DNA of 40,965 nt from an uncultured Clostridia bacterium (GCA_947630065.1 CANRGE010000015.1:1-40965), one strand, 5' to 3'. Shown: positions 1-8,843, counted from the first letter of the stretch. A program made the numbers and translations. The notes: a model not told the origin generated them from the sequence alone.

Positions 1-18
1 ACTCGAATATTTACTCAT

Positions 19-72
19 AAAAAATGAACCCTCCTTGTTAAACTTTTTTTGTCTAACAATTTGGGTTCACTT
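19..72 (-). terminator. intrinsic terminator after the AAA+ ATPase gene
   Basis: Read on the minus strand, arms TGAACCC (63-69) and GGGTTCA (25-31) pair, with a second inner pairing TTGTTA/TAACAA, and a run of six T follows (19-24). It lies about 30 bases past the ATPase stop codon and probably ends the minus-strand cluster. Confidence 0.7.
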
Positions 73-101
73 CATAAGGCTTTCTTATTTGGTTAGACAT
101 T

Positions 102-1694
102 TTAACTTGCAAAACCTATTTTTATTTTTTGATTTTTTTCTTCTTTTGTTTTTTCAATAACATTTTCTATATCACATTTTCTTATTAGGTTAATATCTTC
201 GTTTTCATTTTTTGCAACTCTATCTGCTTGTTCAAATCTAACTTTTTCAAAAAGATTTCTAACAAATCTTGCATTTGAAAAATTTTCTTTTTGTTTTTCT
301 TCTGCAAAATATTTTATTAATGTTTCTTTTATATTTCTCGATATTGTATAGTTCTCTTGTTTTGCCATTTGTTTAAATATTTCGTATAGTTCTTCTTCTG
401 AATAGTCTGGAAATTTTATTTTAAATTGTATTCTACTTTCAAATCCAGGATTTACTTTTAGCATATGCTCCATTTCTTTAGAATATCCTGCTAAAATTAC
501 ACATAGGCTATCTCTTTTGTCTTCCATTTCTTTTATTAATGTAGCAATACATTCTGCACCATAATCCATACCTGCTTCATCTCTAACATATGATGCTATT
601 GAATATGCTTCATCTATAAATAACACGCCTCCGTCTGCACTTTCTATTACTTCTTTTGTTTTAGGTGCAGTATGACCAACATATTTTCCAATTAAATCTG
701 ATCTTTGTGCTTCTACAAAAACATTTTTATCTGATAAAATATTCATTTCTGAAAAAATCTTTCCTATTATTCTTGCTACAGTAGTTTTTCCTGTACCAGG
801 ATTTCCTAAAAAGCACATATGTAGAGATGGCATTTTTCCTCTTTTTTTATTAACTTTTATATAATTTATTATTTGTTCTATTTGTTGTTTTACTTCTTCC
901 ATCCCTGTCATACTTTTTAGTTCTTCTAGTCCAGTTTTTCCTTTTTTCCCTATTATATTTTCTTCACTTTTTTTATAATTTCTATTTAATTGTTCTTTTA
1001 TATTTTTATCATTTAAGAAACTAATATTTTTTGTTTTTGCTTCTAATACAACATTTAATAATTCATCTTTTACTCTCCAAAATGGTTGTTGTGATAAAGT
1101 GTCTATTAATGCAATATTTTTTTCATATTTTATTTTATTATCTTTTAAGAATTTCTTTATATAATGAACTTTATTATCTTTTGATATTTTTTCTACTACC
1201 ATTGTCCATGTTACAGTTTCTCCTAAATTTGCATTTAACCACCCTTGTCTTTCATCTTTATCTACAATAATAAAAATTTTATCTGGATTTTCTTTTATTA
1301 GTTCTTTAATTTCATTAGATAAATGATATATAGAATAGTCTATTTTCTTTGAATCTATTATTAATACTTCTTCTTTTATATCTTCTGACATTTTAAAATC
1401 ATTTGTTGCTCTGTTTTTTCTTATATCATCTCTTTCTAAATATCTATATGGATAATTTACTATTTTTTCTGCTTTTAATAATTTCCAAGTTATTTCTACT
1501 ACTTGTTCTACAAATCCATATTCTGATTGATTTACTATAAGCATATTGTAGTTTCCAAAATCTATTTTATTGTTCTTTTTTAATTGTACAAAACTAATAT
1601 AATTGCGTAAAATATCTACACATTTTTCAGCTCCATATACATTATTTAGCTCATCTAATATTTCATCTTCCTCTAAACTAAGGCTTAATTCCAC
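102..1694 (-). CDS. CbxX/CfxQ-type AAA+ ATPase with a degenerate N-terminal module
   Basis: This 530-residue protein ends in a CbxX/CfxQ (SpoVK/EccA-like) AAA+ domain. Visible are Walker A GNPGTGKT (residues 297-304), Walker B VLFIDE (357-362), a sensor-like LAGY (401-404) and a GFESR arginine-finger region ending at R421. A helical lid follows to about 510. Residues 48-220 look like a second AAA-like fold (NMLIVNQSEYG where a P-loop would be, then EVLIIDSK), but the GxxGxGK residues are absent, so this module probably does not hydrolyse ATP. That is inference from position and hydrophobic pattern. The start is GTG, preceded by AGGAAAG. It is the last gene of the minus-strand block, 28 bases after the unrecognised gene, and likely shares its transcript. 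CbxX-type ATPases remodel partner proteins; the partner here is unknown and may be a neighbour's product. Confidence 0.85.
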   Translation of the reverse strand: MELSLSLEEDEILDELNNVYGAEKCVDILRNYISFVQLKKNNKIDFGNYNMLIVNQSEYGFVEQVVEITWKLLKAEKIVNYPYRYLERDDIRKNRATNDFKMSEDIKEEVLIIDSKKIDYSIYHLSNEIKELIKENPDKIFIIVDKDERQGWLNANLGETVTWTMVVEKISKDNKVHYIKKFLKDNKIKYEKNIALIDTLSQQPFWRVKDELLNVVLEAKTKNISFLNDKNIKEQLNRNYKKSEENIIGKKGKTGLEELKSMTGMEEVKQQIEQIINYIKVNKKRGKMPSLHMCFLGNPGTGKTTVARIIGKIFSEMNILSDKNVFVEAQRSDLIGKYVGHTAPKTKEVIESADGGVLFIDEAYSIASYVRDEAGMDYGAECIATLIKEMEDKRDSLCVILAGYSKEMEHMLKVNPGFESRIQFKIKFPDYSEEELYEIFKQMAKQENYTISRNIKETLIKYFAEEKQKENFSNARFVRNLFEKVRFEQADRVAKNENEDINLIRKCDIENVIEKTKEEKNQKIKIGFAS

Positions 1695-1722
1695 TTTATA
1701 TCTTTCCTTTCTTTATTATAAT

Positions 1723-2529
1723 TTATTTTCCTATATTCATTTCTTTATATGTTGGTTTCAAATTAAGTATTATTTCATTATCTTCTATTTTTCTTAGTGT
1801 TTCTTTATCTATTTGTATTTCATTTGTATATATTTTTCTAAGGAATTCAAATGGTCCATCTTTATCTATTTTTCCTTTATATGGCTCTAATTCACTTTCA
1901 TTGAAATCATAGCAATATCCAAACCAATTATTATCTAAAATTGTTGATACAGTATAAGTATTTTCAAAATATCTTTCTGGATTATTTCTTTCTGGTACTT
2001 GATTTACTATACATAATTGTCCTTCTGGTATTAAATAACTATTTTTAACTGTTACAAAATCTCCTATTTTAAATTTATTTGGTTTATTTTCATCATCACC
2101 AGGATATCTTCTTATAACATATGACCATGGTCCTCTATATTCAATATCAGAATATTTTAATTTTCCATACATGTTATAATAATTTTTAATATGAGTAGGT
2201 TCTAAGTCTCTACATTTGTATTCAGCATCTGGTATTCTAAAACTGTCAGCATACTCTGGATTAATTTCTGTTACTGTAAATGTATAATATATTTCTCCAT
2301 CATTTATCATATCTTGTATTGTTAAAGGATTTTCATCTTCTGCAACACAATATCCTGAATTTTCATATAAGATTCTTATTCTTCTTTCTAAAAAATCTTT
2401 TCCTTCGTTGATTGCTTTTTTTAGAGTTGAAAAAACATCTGAATAATAACTATTGTTTTCAATTAACTCTCCATATCGTGTTGAATTTGCTTGTACTTCT
2501 AAATGATATACTTTCATATTTACTTTCAT
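1723..2529 (-). CDS. uncharacterised protein next to AAA+ ATPase
   Basis: I do not recognise this 268-residue protein. It begins MKVNMKVYHLEV and has no signal peptide or membrane segment. The middle (roughly residues 150-220) contains FKIGDFVTVKNSYLIPEGQ followed by CIVNQVPE and a stretch rich in Tyr, Asp and Glu. This resembles the small beta-barrel 'DFV.V' segments seen in KOW/SH3-like domains, but only weakly. An earlier in-frame ATG at 2583 exists; I chose 2529 because GGAAG lies 7 bases upstream of it, whereas the earlier region carries a promoter and hairpin. The gene has its own candidate promoter (2593-2621) and is followed after 28 bases by the CbxX-type ATPase gene, so the two are probably co-transcribed and may act together. 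Confidence 0.7.
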   Translation of the reverse strand: MKVNMKVYHLEVQANSTRYGELIENNSYYSDVFSTLKKAINEGKDFLERRIRILYENSGYCVAEDENPLTIQDMINDGEIYYTFTVTEINPEYADSFRIPDAEYKCRDLEPTHIKNYYNMYGKLKYSDIEYRGPWSYVIRRYPGDDENKPNKFKIGDFVTVKNSYLIPEGQLCIVNQVPERNNPERYFENTYTVSTILDNNWFGYCYDFNESELEPYKGKIDKDGPFEFLRKIYTNEIQIDKETLRKIEDNEIILNLKPTYKEMNIGK

Positions 2530-2576
2530 TCCTTTCTTCCTTTTTAGTATTTGCAATGTTATTTTTATATAATAGT

Positions 2577-2618
2577 AAAACACCCTATAGTAATATTATA
2601 TACTTTTAGGGTGTTTTT
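2577..2618. terminator. bidirectional hairpin between DUF262 gene and ATPase pair
   Basis: Arms AACACCCTA and TAGGGTGTT pair around an AT-only loop. Four to five T follow on either strand, so it could stop transcription in both directions. It separates the two DUF262 genes from the downstream pair and shares bases with the candidate promoter at 2593-2621. Confidence 0.55.
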
Positions 2619-2621
2619 CAA
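2593..2621 (-). promoter_or_regulatory. candidate sigma-A promoter for the 2529/1694 gene pair
   Basis: On the minus strand TTGAAA (2616-2621) is followed after 17 bases by TAATAT (2593-2598), with an overlapping TATAAT at 2595-2600. It sits about 64 bases upstream of the start codon of the unrecognised gene and overlaps the hairpin that follows the DUF262 gene. Confidence 0.5.
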
Positions 2622-2697
2622 TACGTTTGGTCATATATGCACTTATAGTTGATTTTTTCATTATTTTTACTATAAAAATGCTTTAATTTCTAGGTCG

Positions 2698-5274
2698 TTA
2701 TTTTTTTATTTCATTTTTTGCTTCTATTATTTCAATAAATTTTTCTATTATTTCTTTTTCTGTATCAAATTTATAAATTCTTTTATTATTATCTTGTTTA
2801 CTTTCTTTTTTCAATATATTATCTATTTTTTCTTTTGTTATTTTATTTAAATCAAATTCCATTGTATAATAAGCTTCTTGCCCATCGTACACATAATCCA
2901 TTTTTATAAAATCTTCATATTCTATAGGTTTTTGCTCATCTGCTGTCTTTTTAGGCTCGCATTTTAACTCTGTAATTTTTATTTTTTTATTTTTTAATTC
3001 ATCTTCTAATCTTAATTTTAATGCATATGTATAAAAATTCCAATTATAGCTAGATGTATTTTTTCCTCTCATAATATATATAGTTTTATCATCATCTCTA
3101 ATATTTAAGTATCCTAAAGTATTTTTCCTTTCTTCTTTTACTAAACTAATTAACTTTGAAAATTTAATACAATAATTTTCCCATTTTCCTATAGTATATA
3201 CATCTTTTCCTTCTTTATCTTGTTTATCTAATTCTTTTATTTTTTCATTTAAGAATTTAGGTATCCATTGTTCTAAACTCTTACGTGTTAATTTTAGCTC
3301 TTCTTTTTCTCCAGTTACATAGCTATTATTTTTATCAAATTCATCTAGAAATTTTCTTATAACATCTTTTTCTTTTCTTTTTTCGTTTTCTCCAGGATTT
3401 AATAATTTCTTCCAACTATGGTATTTATCTGAATCACTACACATTAAAAAACTATATCTTCCACTAACTTTATATAGATAACTACCATAACATAAAAGTG
3501 CTCTTTTAAAATAAAATTTATTATTTTCGTTTTCGCTATTTAAAATAGGATCAAAATCAATTTCATTTTCTCTTTTTTGCTCACTATCATCTTCTAAATC
3601 TTCTGTATTATCACAATTTAAAAATATACTTCTTATTAAATGGCTATATTTTGTATATTGTTCTATTTCTAAATCTTCATTTCTTGTTTCATTTGCATTT
3701 CGTTCTTCTAAAAAGTTATTTACAAATTCAAACACGAAACCTGTATTACCATTAAAATATGAATTAGAATCCATTTTTAATATTTCTTTTTCCCAGTTAC
3801 GATTTGTACTTGTTATATATTTAGCTTTATTTTTTTCTACTTGTAATAAATTTAATATATTTTTATTTGAGATTTCTTTATCTTCTTTTTTTATATCTAT
3901 GTTTTTTAAAGCTTCAAATACATTGCTTATATTTTTTTCGATAATAATTCTATCTACTAACTTAATTATTTTAGAATATAATTCTACATTGTCTATATAC
4001 ATATTTTCTGATAAATTTCTAACAAAATATAATATTTTTGAAAGTTCTAATTCTTCTATTTCCTCTTTTTGTTTGTTTTTTATATAAATGTACTTGCACA
4101 TTGCATAAAACTCTATTTTATAGCATTTTTGTATATTATTAACACTTTTTGTATTTATAATTGTTTTTAATAATTCTTTTTTATTCACAAATTTGCTATA
4201 GTCATCTAAATCAATATCTTTTCTATTGCAAAAATATTGTAACACATAATAAATTTGCTCAATTGTATCTTTATTAATACACTTTAATCTTTCTAACTCC
4301 TCAAAATTAAGTTCTTCTCTTGTTTGTCTTGCAAATGCATCAAATTTTTCAATAATTTCTTTTTCTTTCTTATTTTCTTTTTCACAATTTATAATATAAT
4401 AATTTTCAAATATTGTTATAAATAAATTCATCATCCATTTATCAATAACTTCTATATTCTCCATACGATTTTCATTTTGATTTTTTTCTTTAAAAATTTC
4501 CCAAAAATATTTTAACCAATTTTCATCTAAGTATTTTCCAAAATTTATATATATTTCTCCTTCGGATTTATTTTTTCCCATATTTTCCATATATGCTTCT
4601 AGTTTCGATTTAAATTTTTCAAATGTTGTTAATGGTTTTCCTCTTGAATTCATTTTTATATATAAATCTTCTGGAGTTCCAAAATTTTCAATCTCTATGA
4701 AGTAAAAATAAATAATATCTTCATTTAATCTTTTCTTTATTTTTTCAAAATCTGCTCCTTTAAATTTGTCTTCAATTGTACATAACATTATTAACATTGA
4801 TTCTATAGTTGGATCATTATTCCATTCTTGTAAAAACCATATTTGATCTTTTATATTTTCATCTATAGTATTTGTATTATGTTGTACTTTATAATTTTTA
4901 ACTAATTTTTCACAAAAAAGATTTGATGTTTCTCTTGTTGCATAGGTAAATTTACTTAACTTTTCTATATATCTTTCTTTATCTTCACTACTGCAATTAA
5001 TGAAAATGTACCAATATAGTAAAAATAATGTAGTTAATCTTTGCTGTCCATCTATAGGAATAAATCTATCATTATTAACAGTTCCATATATAAAATCTAA
5101 ATTTAGTTTTTCTTCCTTTGAAGATGTTAATACTTCATAAATCTTTGTTATAAAATTATTTCTTACATAACTTTCTTTTTTTCTTCCTTGAGCATAATTT
5201 CTTTGAATGATTGGTATTTCAATTTTGTTAAATTTTTCTAATAATGTTAAAAAATTAAATTTTCCAAATTCCAT
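2698..5274 (-). CDS. long DUF262 (GmrSD N-terminal-like) protein
   Basis: This 858-residue protein starts with a DUF262 domain. The conserved IPxxQRxYAQGR segment (residues 20-31) and the signature DGQQRLTTL (75-83) are clear. DUF262 has a ParB/Srx-like fold and occurs in the GmrSD type IV restriction system, where it is thought to bind and hydrolyse nucleotide to drive DNA cleavage. The remaining ~700 residues are lysine-rich and contain no DUF1524/HNH motif I can see, so the protein may regulate or partner the nuclease encoded just upstream. The start ATG at 5274 is forced by MEFGKF but has no good Shine-Dalgarno, which suggests translational coupling or leaderless-like initiation. It lies 51 bases downstream of the other DUF262 gene, probably in one operon. 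Confidence is high for DUF262 and low for exact role. Confidence 0.8.
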   Translation of the reverse strand: MEFGKFNFLTLLEKFNKIEIPIIQRNYAQGRKKESYVRNNFITKIYEVLTSSKEEKLNLDFIYGTVNNDRFIPIDGQQRLTTLFLLYWYIFINCSSEDKERYIEKLSKFTYATRETSNLFCEKLVKNYKVQHNTNTIDENIKDQIWFLQEWNNDPTIESMLIMLCTIEDKFKGADFEKIKKRLNEDIIYFYFIEIENFGTPEDLYIKMNSRGKPLTTFEKFKSKLEAYMENMGKNKSEGEIYINFGKYLDENWLKYFWEIFKEKNQNENRMENIEVIDKWMMNLFITIFENYYIINCEKENKKEKEIIEKFDAFARQTREELNFEELERLKCINKDTIEQIYYVLQYFCNRKDIDLDDYSKFVNKKELLKTIINTKSVNNIQKCYKIEFYAMCKYIYIKNKQKEEIEELELSKILYFVRNLSENMYIDNVELYSKIIKLVDRIIIEKNISNVFEALKNIDIKKEDKEISNKNILNLLQVEKNKAKYITSTNRNWEKEILKMDSNSYFNGNTGFVFEFVNNFLEERNANETRNEDLEIEQYTKYSHLIRSIFLNCDNTEDLEDDSEQKRENEIDFDPILNSENENNKFYFKRALLCYGSYLYKVSGRYSFLMCSDSDKYHSWKKLLNPGENEKRKEKDVIRKFLDEFDKNNSYVTGEKEELKLTRKSLEQWIPKFLNEKIKELDKQDKEGKDVYTIGKWENYCIKFSKLISLVKEERKNTLGYLNIRDDDKTIYIMRGKNTSSYNWNFYTYALKLRLEDELKNKKIKITELKCEPKKTADEQKPIEYEDFIKMDYVYDGQEAYYTMEFDLNKITKEKIDNILKKESKQDNNKRIYKFDTEKEIIEKFIEIIEAKNEIKK

Positions 5275-5325
5275 GTTTTTATTTCTATATTTATATTAAT
5301 ATAGTCCTTTCATTTTTTATTCGTA

Positions 5326-7527
5326 TTATAATATTTTATTTTTCTTTTTTTCATAACATAAAACTTCTTGACCATCTAAACTTTTATTTATTTTTTCTAC
5401 AATTTTCTGCATATAGTTTTCACAATCTAATTCGTCCCATCTATCCATTTGTAAAATTTGATTACTATAAAATTTTACAAAGACATTTTGAGTGCATGGT
5501 AATATATATTTTATTTCTTCTCTTTCATTATCTTCTAATTTTATTACTTTTTTAATTATTACATCTCTTTTTTGCATAAATAGGTCATTTTGATAAGAAC
5601 GATTTATACAACTATTTAATAGCACTAAATTTCCTATTGAATCTTTGTTATTTGGTCCAACTGAACTAAACTTACTATTAACCTTAATAGAAATTTCTTT
5701 TATTTCTTTAGTTTTAATTTCACTATTTTCTAACCTTCTTATTAATTTTTTTCTAAATGCTATATCTTTACTTATACTTTTTAATTGTTGCATTTTCTTA
5801 GAACTCTCTTTATATATCTTTGTATTTTTTTCATTTTTATATTTTTCAGGCTTTTTTTCTTTTATTATATTATTTATTAATATTTCTATATCAGTTTGTT
5901 TTAAGCCTCTAAGAAAACTTATAAGACTTCTTCTTAACTGCTCAGCTTTACCTTCTTTGTCTTCAGAATCATCCTCAATTCCGTCATGCACTGGATAAAC
6001 ATGTTCTATGTCCCACTCTTCCATTTTGTACTTGTAAAATGAAAATCTAGTTTGTGTATCTATTACAGTTACAATATTAAATAGCAATAATAATTTTCTT
6101 ATAAATTCATTTTTTATTTCTTTATCATAATTATATTCAATGTCTAATATGTTAATTGGTCGATTGTTTATTGTTAAATCTTGAATTTCTTTTTCATATT
6201 GTTTTATTTTCTTTTTTTCTGCTTGTTCTTTTTTTAACTTTAATTCTCCTACACGTGTATTTATTAAATCTTCTCTTATCATTTTTTTTATTTTTAATTT
6301 AAATTCCTTTTTTGTTTCTATATTATTTGTCTCTTTTTCATTATTTTCTGGTTCAATATTATTTGACTCTTTTTTATTATTTTCTGGTTCAATATTTAAA
6401 TATGAATTCATTAAATCTTTTATTTTTTTTATATAATTTACATCTGCTTCGTTAATAATATATCCAATTAAATTATATAATTCTAAGTCATTGTACCATT
6501 CTTGTAACACTTCATATTTTTGTATCATATTGTCCCATATATCTTTTTTTCCTTGTCCATTTGCTGATATTTCTTCTTCGAAATCTTCAAATATTCTCTC
6601 ATTTTTTCTTTTATTTTTTGTGTCTAATAATTTAAATATTAAATCCATTCTAGTTATATAATTCTCATTTTCTTTTTTATTTACTAAGAAAAACCAAAAT
6701 TCATTATCTTCTAAAGTATTTTCTATCTTGTCCCATTTATACGCTTTTTTGTATTGTTCAAACATTGAATTTTCGTTTTCTTCATCTCCTTTATCTAATT
6801 TTAATAAAAGTGCTTTTAAAAGTTCTGCATCTGTTAGTAAAATTTTGCCATCATTTACTCTTGCAAATATTTCATTTGATATTTCATCTTCGTTTACTTC
6901 GTACCATAATATTTTTACTCGATTGCTATCTATTAATTCTTTAATAGATTTTTTTAATTGTTTATCTTTAAAAACTTTATGAATGCATTTTTTTGCTTCA
7001 TTTATGTAATAACAATCTATCGTAGGCATATCTTTTAGTTGAATTTCTTGTTGTTCTTGATATAAATATTGTTTTAAATTATCTTCTCTTGTTTCAAACT
7101 TTAATTCGTATACATTTTGATTTATAAGTTCTTTAAGTATTAAAAAAATTGTTATAAGCCTTTGCTGACCATCAATTACTTCTATTGGTTCATTAGATTT
7201 TCTTTTTACTATTATTGGTTGTAAGCAGTATGATATTTTTTTAAGTTCATCAGTGTTATAGGCATTATAGAAATTCAATAAATCTTCTAGTAATCTTTTT
7301 ACTTGCTTTTCTTTCCACCTATAACCTCTTTGATATAAAGGAATGTAAAATTCTTTTCCATATAAATCTTTTATACTAACTACTTTTAATCTACTTTCTA
7401 CCTTTCTTAAACTGCTTTCTAATTCTATTAATTTATTTGATATTTCTTGTTTTTGTTCATCCATTAACATATATTCTTTAAAAATATCTTCTTTTATTTT
7501 TTTAATTAATTCATCACTTTTTTCCAT
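5326..7527 (-). CDS. DUF262 + DUF1524 protein, GmrSD-like predicted type IV restriction enzyme
   Basis: The 733-residue product has both halves of the GmrSD architecture. An N-terminal coiled coil (1-50) is followed by DUF262 with IPLYQRGYRW (62-71) and DGQQRLITI (119-127). The C-terminal half carries DUF1524: WDIEHVYP around His509 is the expected HNH-type IEHxxP motif, and GNLVLLNSCINRSYQND (about 632-648) is the second conserved DUF1524 block. GmrSD enzymes restrict phage DNA with modified (glucosylated) cytosines, so modified-DNA restriction is the best guess. A low-complexity linker near residues 380-405 contains a 12-residue tandem repeat. The ribosome binding site is weak: a GGAG lies 19 bases upstream, and no in-frame earlier start exists because a TAA precedes it. 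It is the promoter-proximal gene of the minus-strand block. Confidence 0.85.
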   Translation of the reverse strand: MEKSDELIKKIKEDIFKEYMLMDEQKQEISNKLIELESSLRKVESRLKVVSIKDLYGKEFYIPLYQRGYRWKEKQVKRLLEDLLNFYNAYNTDELKKISYCLQPIIVKRKSNEPIEVIDGQQRLITIFLILKELINQNVYELKFETREDNLKQYLYQEQQEIQLKDMPTIDCYYINEAKKCIHKVFKDKQLKKSIKELIDSNRVKILWYEVNEDEISNEIFARVNDGKILLTDAELLKALLLKLDKGDEENENSMFEQYKKAYKWDKIENTLEDNEFWFFLVNKKENENYITRMDLIFKLLDTKNKRKNERIFEDFEEEISANGQGKKDIWDNMIQKYEVLQEWYNDLELYNLIGYIINEADVNYIKKIKDLMNSYLNIEPENNKKESNNIEPENNEKETNNIETKKEFKLKIKKMIREDLINTRVGELKLKKEQAEKKKIKQYEKEIQDLTINNRPINILDIEYNYDKEIKNEFIRKLLLLFNIVTVIDTQTRFSFYKYKMEEWDIEHVYPVHDGIEDDSEDKEGKAEQLRRSLISFLRGLKQTDIEILINNIIKEKKPEKYKNEKNTKIYKESSKKMQQLKSISKDIAFRKKLIRRLENSEIKTKEIKEISIKVNSKFSSVGPNNKDSIGNLVLLNSCINRSYQNDLFMQKRDVIIKKVIKLEDNEREEIKYILPCTQNVFVKFYSNQILQMDRWDELDCENYMQKIVEKINKSLDGQEVLCYEKKKNKIL
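6322..6393 (-). repeat. in-frame 36-bp tandem repeat inside the DUF262-DUF1524 gene
   Basis: Two adjacent 36-base units, differing at few positions, encode IEPENNKKESNN and IEPENNEKETNN, followed by a partial third unit (IETKKEF). The repeat lies in the charged linker between the DUF262 and DUF1524 parts and keeps the reading frame. Confidence 0.8.
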
Positions 7528-7773
7528 ATAGTTTTAATAACACACTCCAATATGTTATTTTCTCCTTTCTTAAAGCTTTATTATACACATATTTTTAATA
7601 ATCTTATCATACATCTATTATTTTTTCAATTAATATTAACATTACTATATTATTTTTGTTATTTGTTACATTACATTTTTTATTTTCTGTTAACTTCTTA
7701 TTTTTTGTTAGTTCCTCTATAATTTTTTCATAAAGTTTTATTACATTTTTGTTTAATTATTACAATGCACAAC

Positions 7774-7819
7774 TAATCCACAAAAGTTTTCCACACATGT
7801 GGAAAACTTTTGTGGATTA
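7774..7819. repeat. near-perfect palindrome built of DnaA-box-like 9-mers
   Basis: Two 22-base arms (7774-7795 and 7798-7819) are exact reverse complements around a 2-base centre. Each arm contains TTTTCCACA, which fits the DnaA-box consensus TTWTNCACA, and TAATCCACA, one base from the classical TTATCCACA. Four box-like sites are thus arranged as two converging pairs. There is no T run after it, so it is not an ordinary intrinsic terminator. The rest of the intergenic region (7528-7964) is AT-rich, with a TATAAT at 7580-7585 on the minus strand as a possible -10 for the DUF262 operon and the plus-strand promoter described separately. Confidence 0.85.
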
Positions 7820-7880
7820 ATATTTCTATTGTATTACAATAGCATTTTCCTTTATTTCCTTAGCATTTTTATCTTATTTA

Positions 7881-7909
7881 TTGACAATGTTTGTGTTTTA
7901 TTTTATTAT
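7881..7909 (+). promoter_or_regulatory. sigma-A promoter of the phosphoribosyltransferase-like gene
   Basis: TTGACA (7881-7886), a 17-base spacer and TATTAT (7904-7909) give a near-consensus promoter 55 bases before the ATG at 7965. GGAGG (7954-7958) precedes that start. Confidence 0.75.
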
Positions 7910-7964
7910 TACTTAAGAAGTTATTAACATTAATTTCTTAATATTTTATTTTACGGAGGCCATT

Positions 7965-8828
7965 ATGAATAATTTAGTATCATATTTATTTAAAACAAAT
8001 GCCGTTGAAGTTTGCCCAGAAAATAAGCCTTTTTTTCTTACTTCTGGTTTAATTTCACCTTATTTTGTTAATACTCACTATGTGTATGGAAGCAAAAAAG
8101 ATGCTTCAGAATTATTATCTTTTATAGATAGTTTGTTAACTGATAGAATGAATTTACCTAAAAAAATTTTTGATAAAGTTTTAAGTCAATATGAGTCAAA
8201 TAAAATTTTTAAGGATGTTATTCATATTATGATTAATAACATAAAAGAAAACATTAATATTGATGAAATTGATTATATTTCAGGAGGAGAAAGAAGAGAT
8301 TGGTTTTTCTCTAATATAATAGCATATTTATTGAAAAAACCTCATATTACTATTTTTAAAGATTGTGAAACTCTTATAAGTGATTATAATTTTACTAATA
8401 CTGAAAAACTTTCTAATTTAGATGGCAAAAAAGTATTACATGTTACAGATTTAGTTACTGCCGCTTCTAGCTTTACTCGTTTTTGGATTCCAGCAATACG
8501 CAACTTAGGTGGAGAAATGGTAGCTACATGCTATATTGTTGACCGTAATCAAGGTGGAACTGAACTTTTAAATAATGAAGGAATTAAAACTATTTCTTTA
8601 ACAAGTGTAGATATTAATCTTTTTAAAACAGCTTTTGACATGGGAATTATAAATTCTGCATCTTTAGAAATGTTAGAAAAATTTATAGCTGACCCATATG
8701 AAACTATGAGAAATTTTCTTATTGCTCACCCTGAATTTATAGAAGAATCTCTAAAAGCAACTGACCCAAAAACTCCTGGAAGAATAAGAAACTTATTAGA
8801 TAATGATTTATACAATTTAAAAGGTTAA
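7965..8828 (+). CDS. orotate phosphoribosyltransferase-like protein
   Basis: A 287-residue soluble protein of the type I phosphoribosyltransferase fold. FLTSGLISPYFVNT (24-37) matches the OPRTase substrate motif 'LxSGxxSpyy', ISGGERRDWFFS (105-116) matches the conserved 'GGxRRDxxFS'-type segment, and VLHVTDLVTAASSFT (157-171) lies where the PRPP loop is expected. In that loop the usual two acidic residues and TGG/TGGS are TDLVTAAS, so one acidic residue and the glycines are replaced. The protein is also longer than classical PyrE (~210 residues), with an insert at about residues 55-100. It may be a divergent OPRTase used in pyrimidine synthesis or salvage, or a regulatory paralogue. A strong promoter and GGAGG define the start. 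It is monocistronic, with a terminator straight after it. Confidence 0.75.
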   Translation: MNNLVSYLFKTNAVEVCPENKPFFLTSGLISPYFVNTHYVYGSKKDASELLSFIDSLLTDRMNLPKKIFDKVLSQYESNKIFKDVIHIMINNIKENINIDEIDYISGGERRDWFFSNIIAYLLKKPHITIFKDCETLISDYNFTNTEKLSNLDGKKVLHVTDLVTAASSFTRFWIPAIRNLGGEMVATCYIVDRNQGGTELLNNEGIKTISLTSVDINLFKTAFDMGIINSASLEMLEKFIADPYETMRNFLIAHPEFIEESLKATDPKTPGRIRNLLDNDLYNLKG

Positions 8829-8843
8829 TGTTTTATATATTAT

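Noticed and set aside
7774..7819. Intrinsic terminator
   Set aside because: The palindrome is not followed by a T run on either strand and lies between divergent genes, where no terminator is needed.
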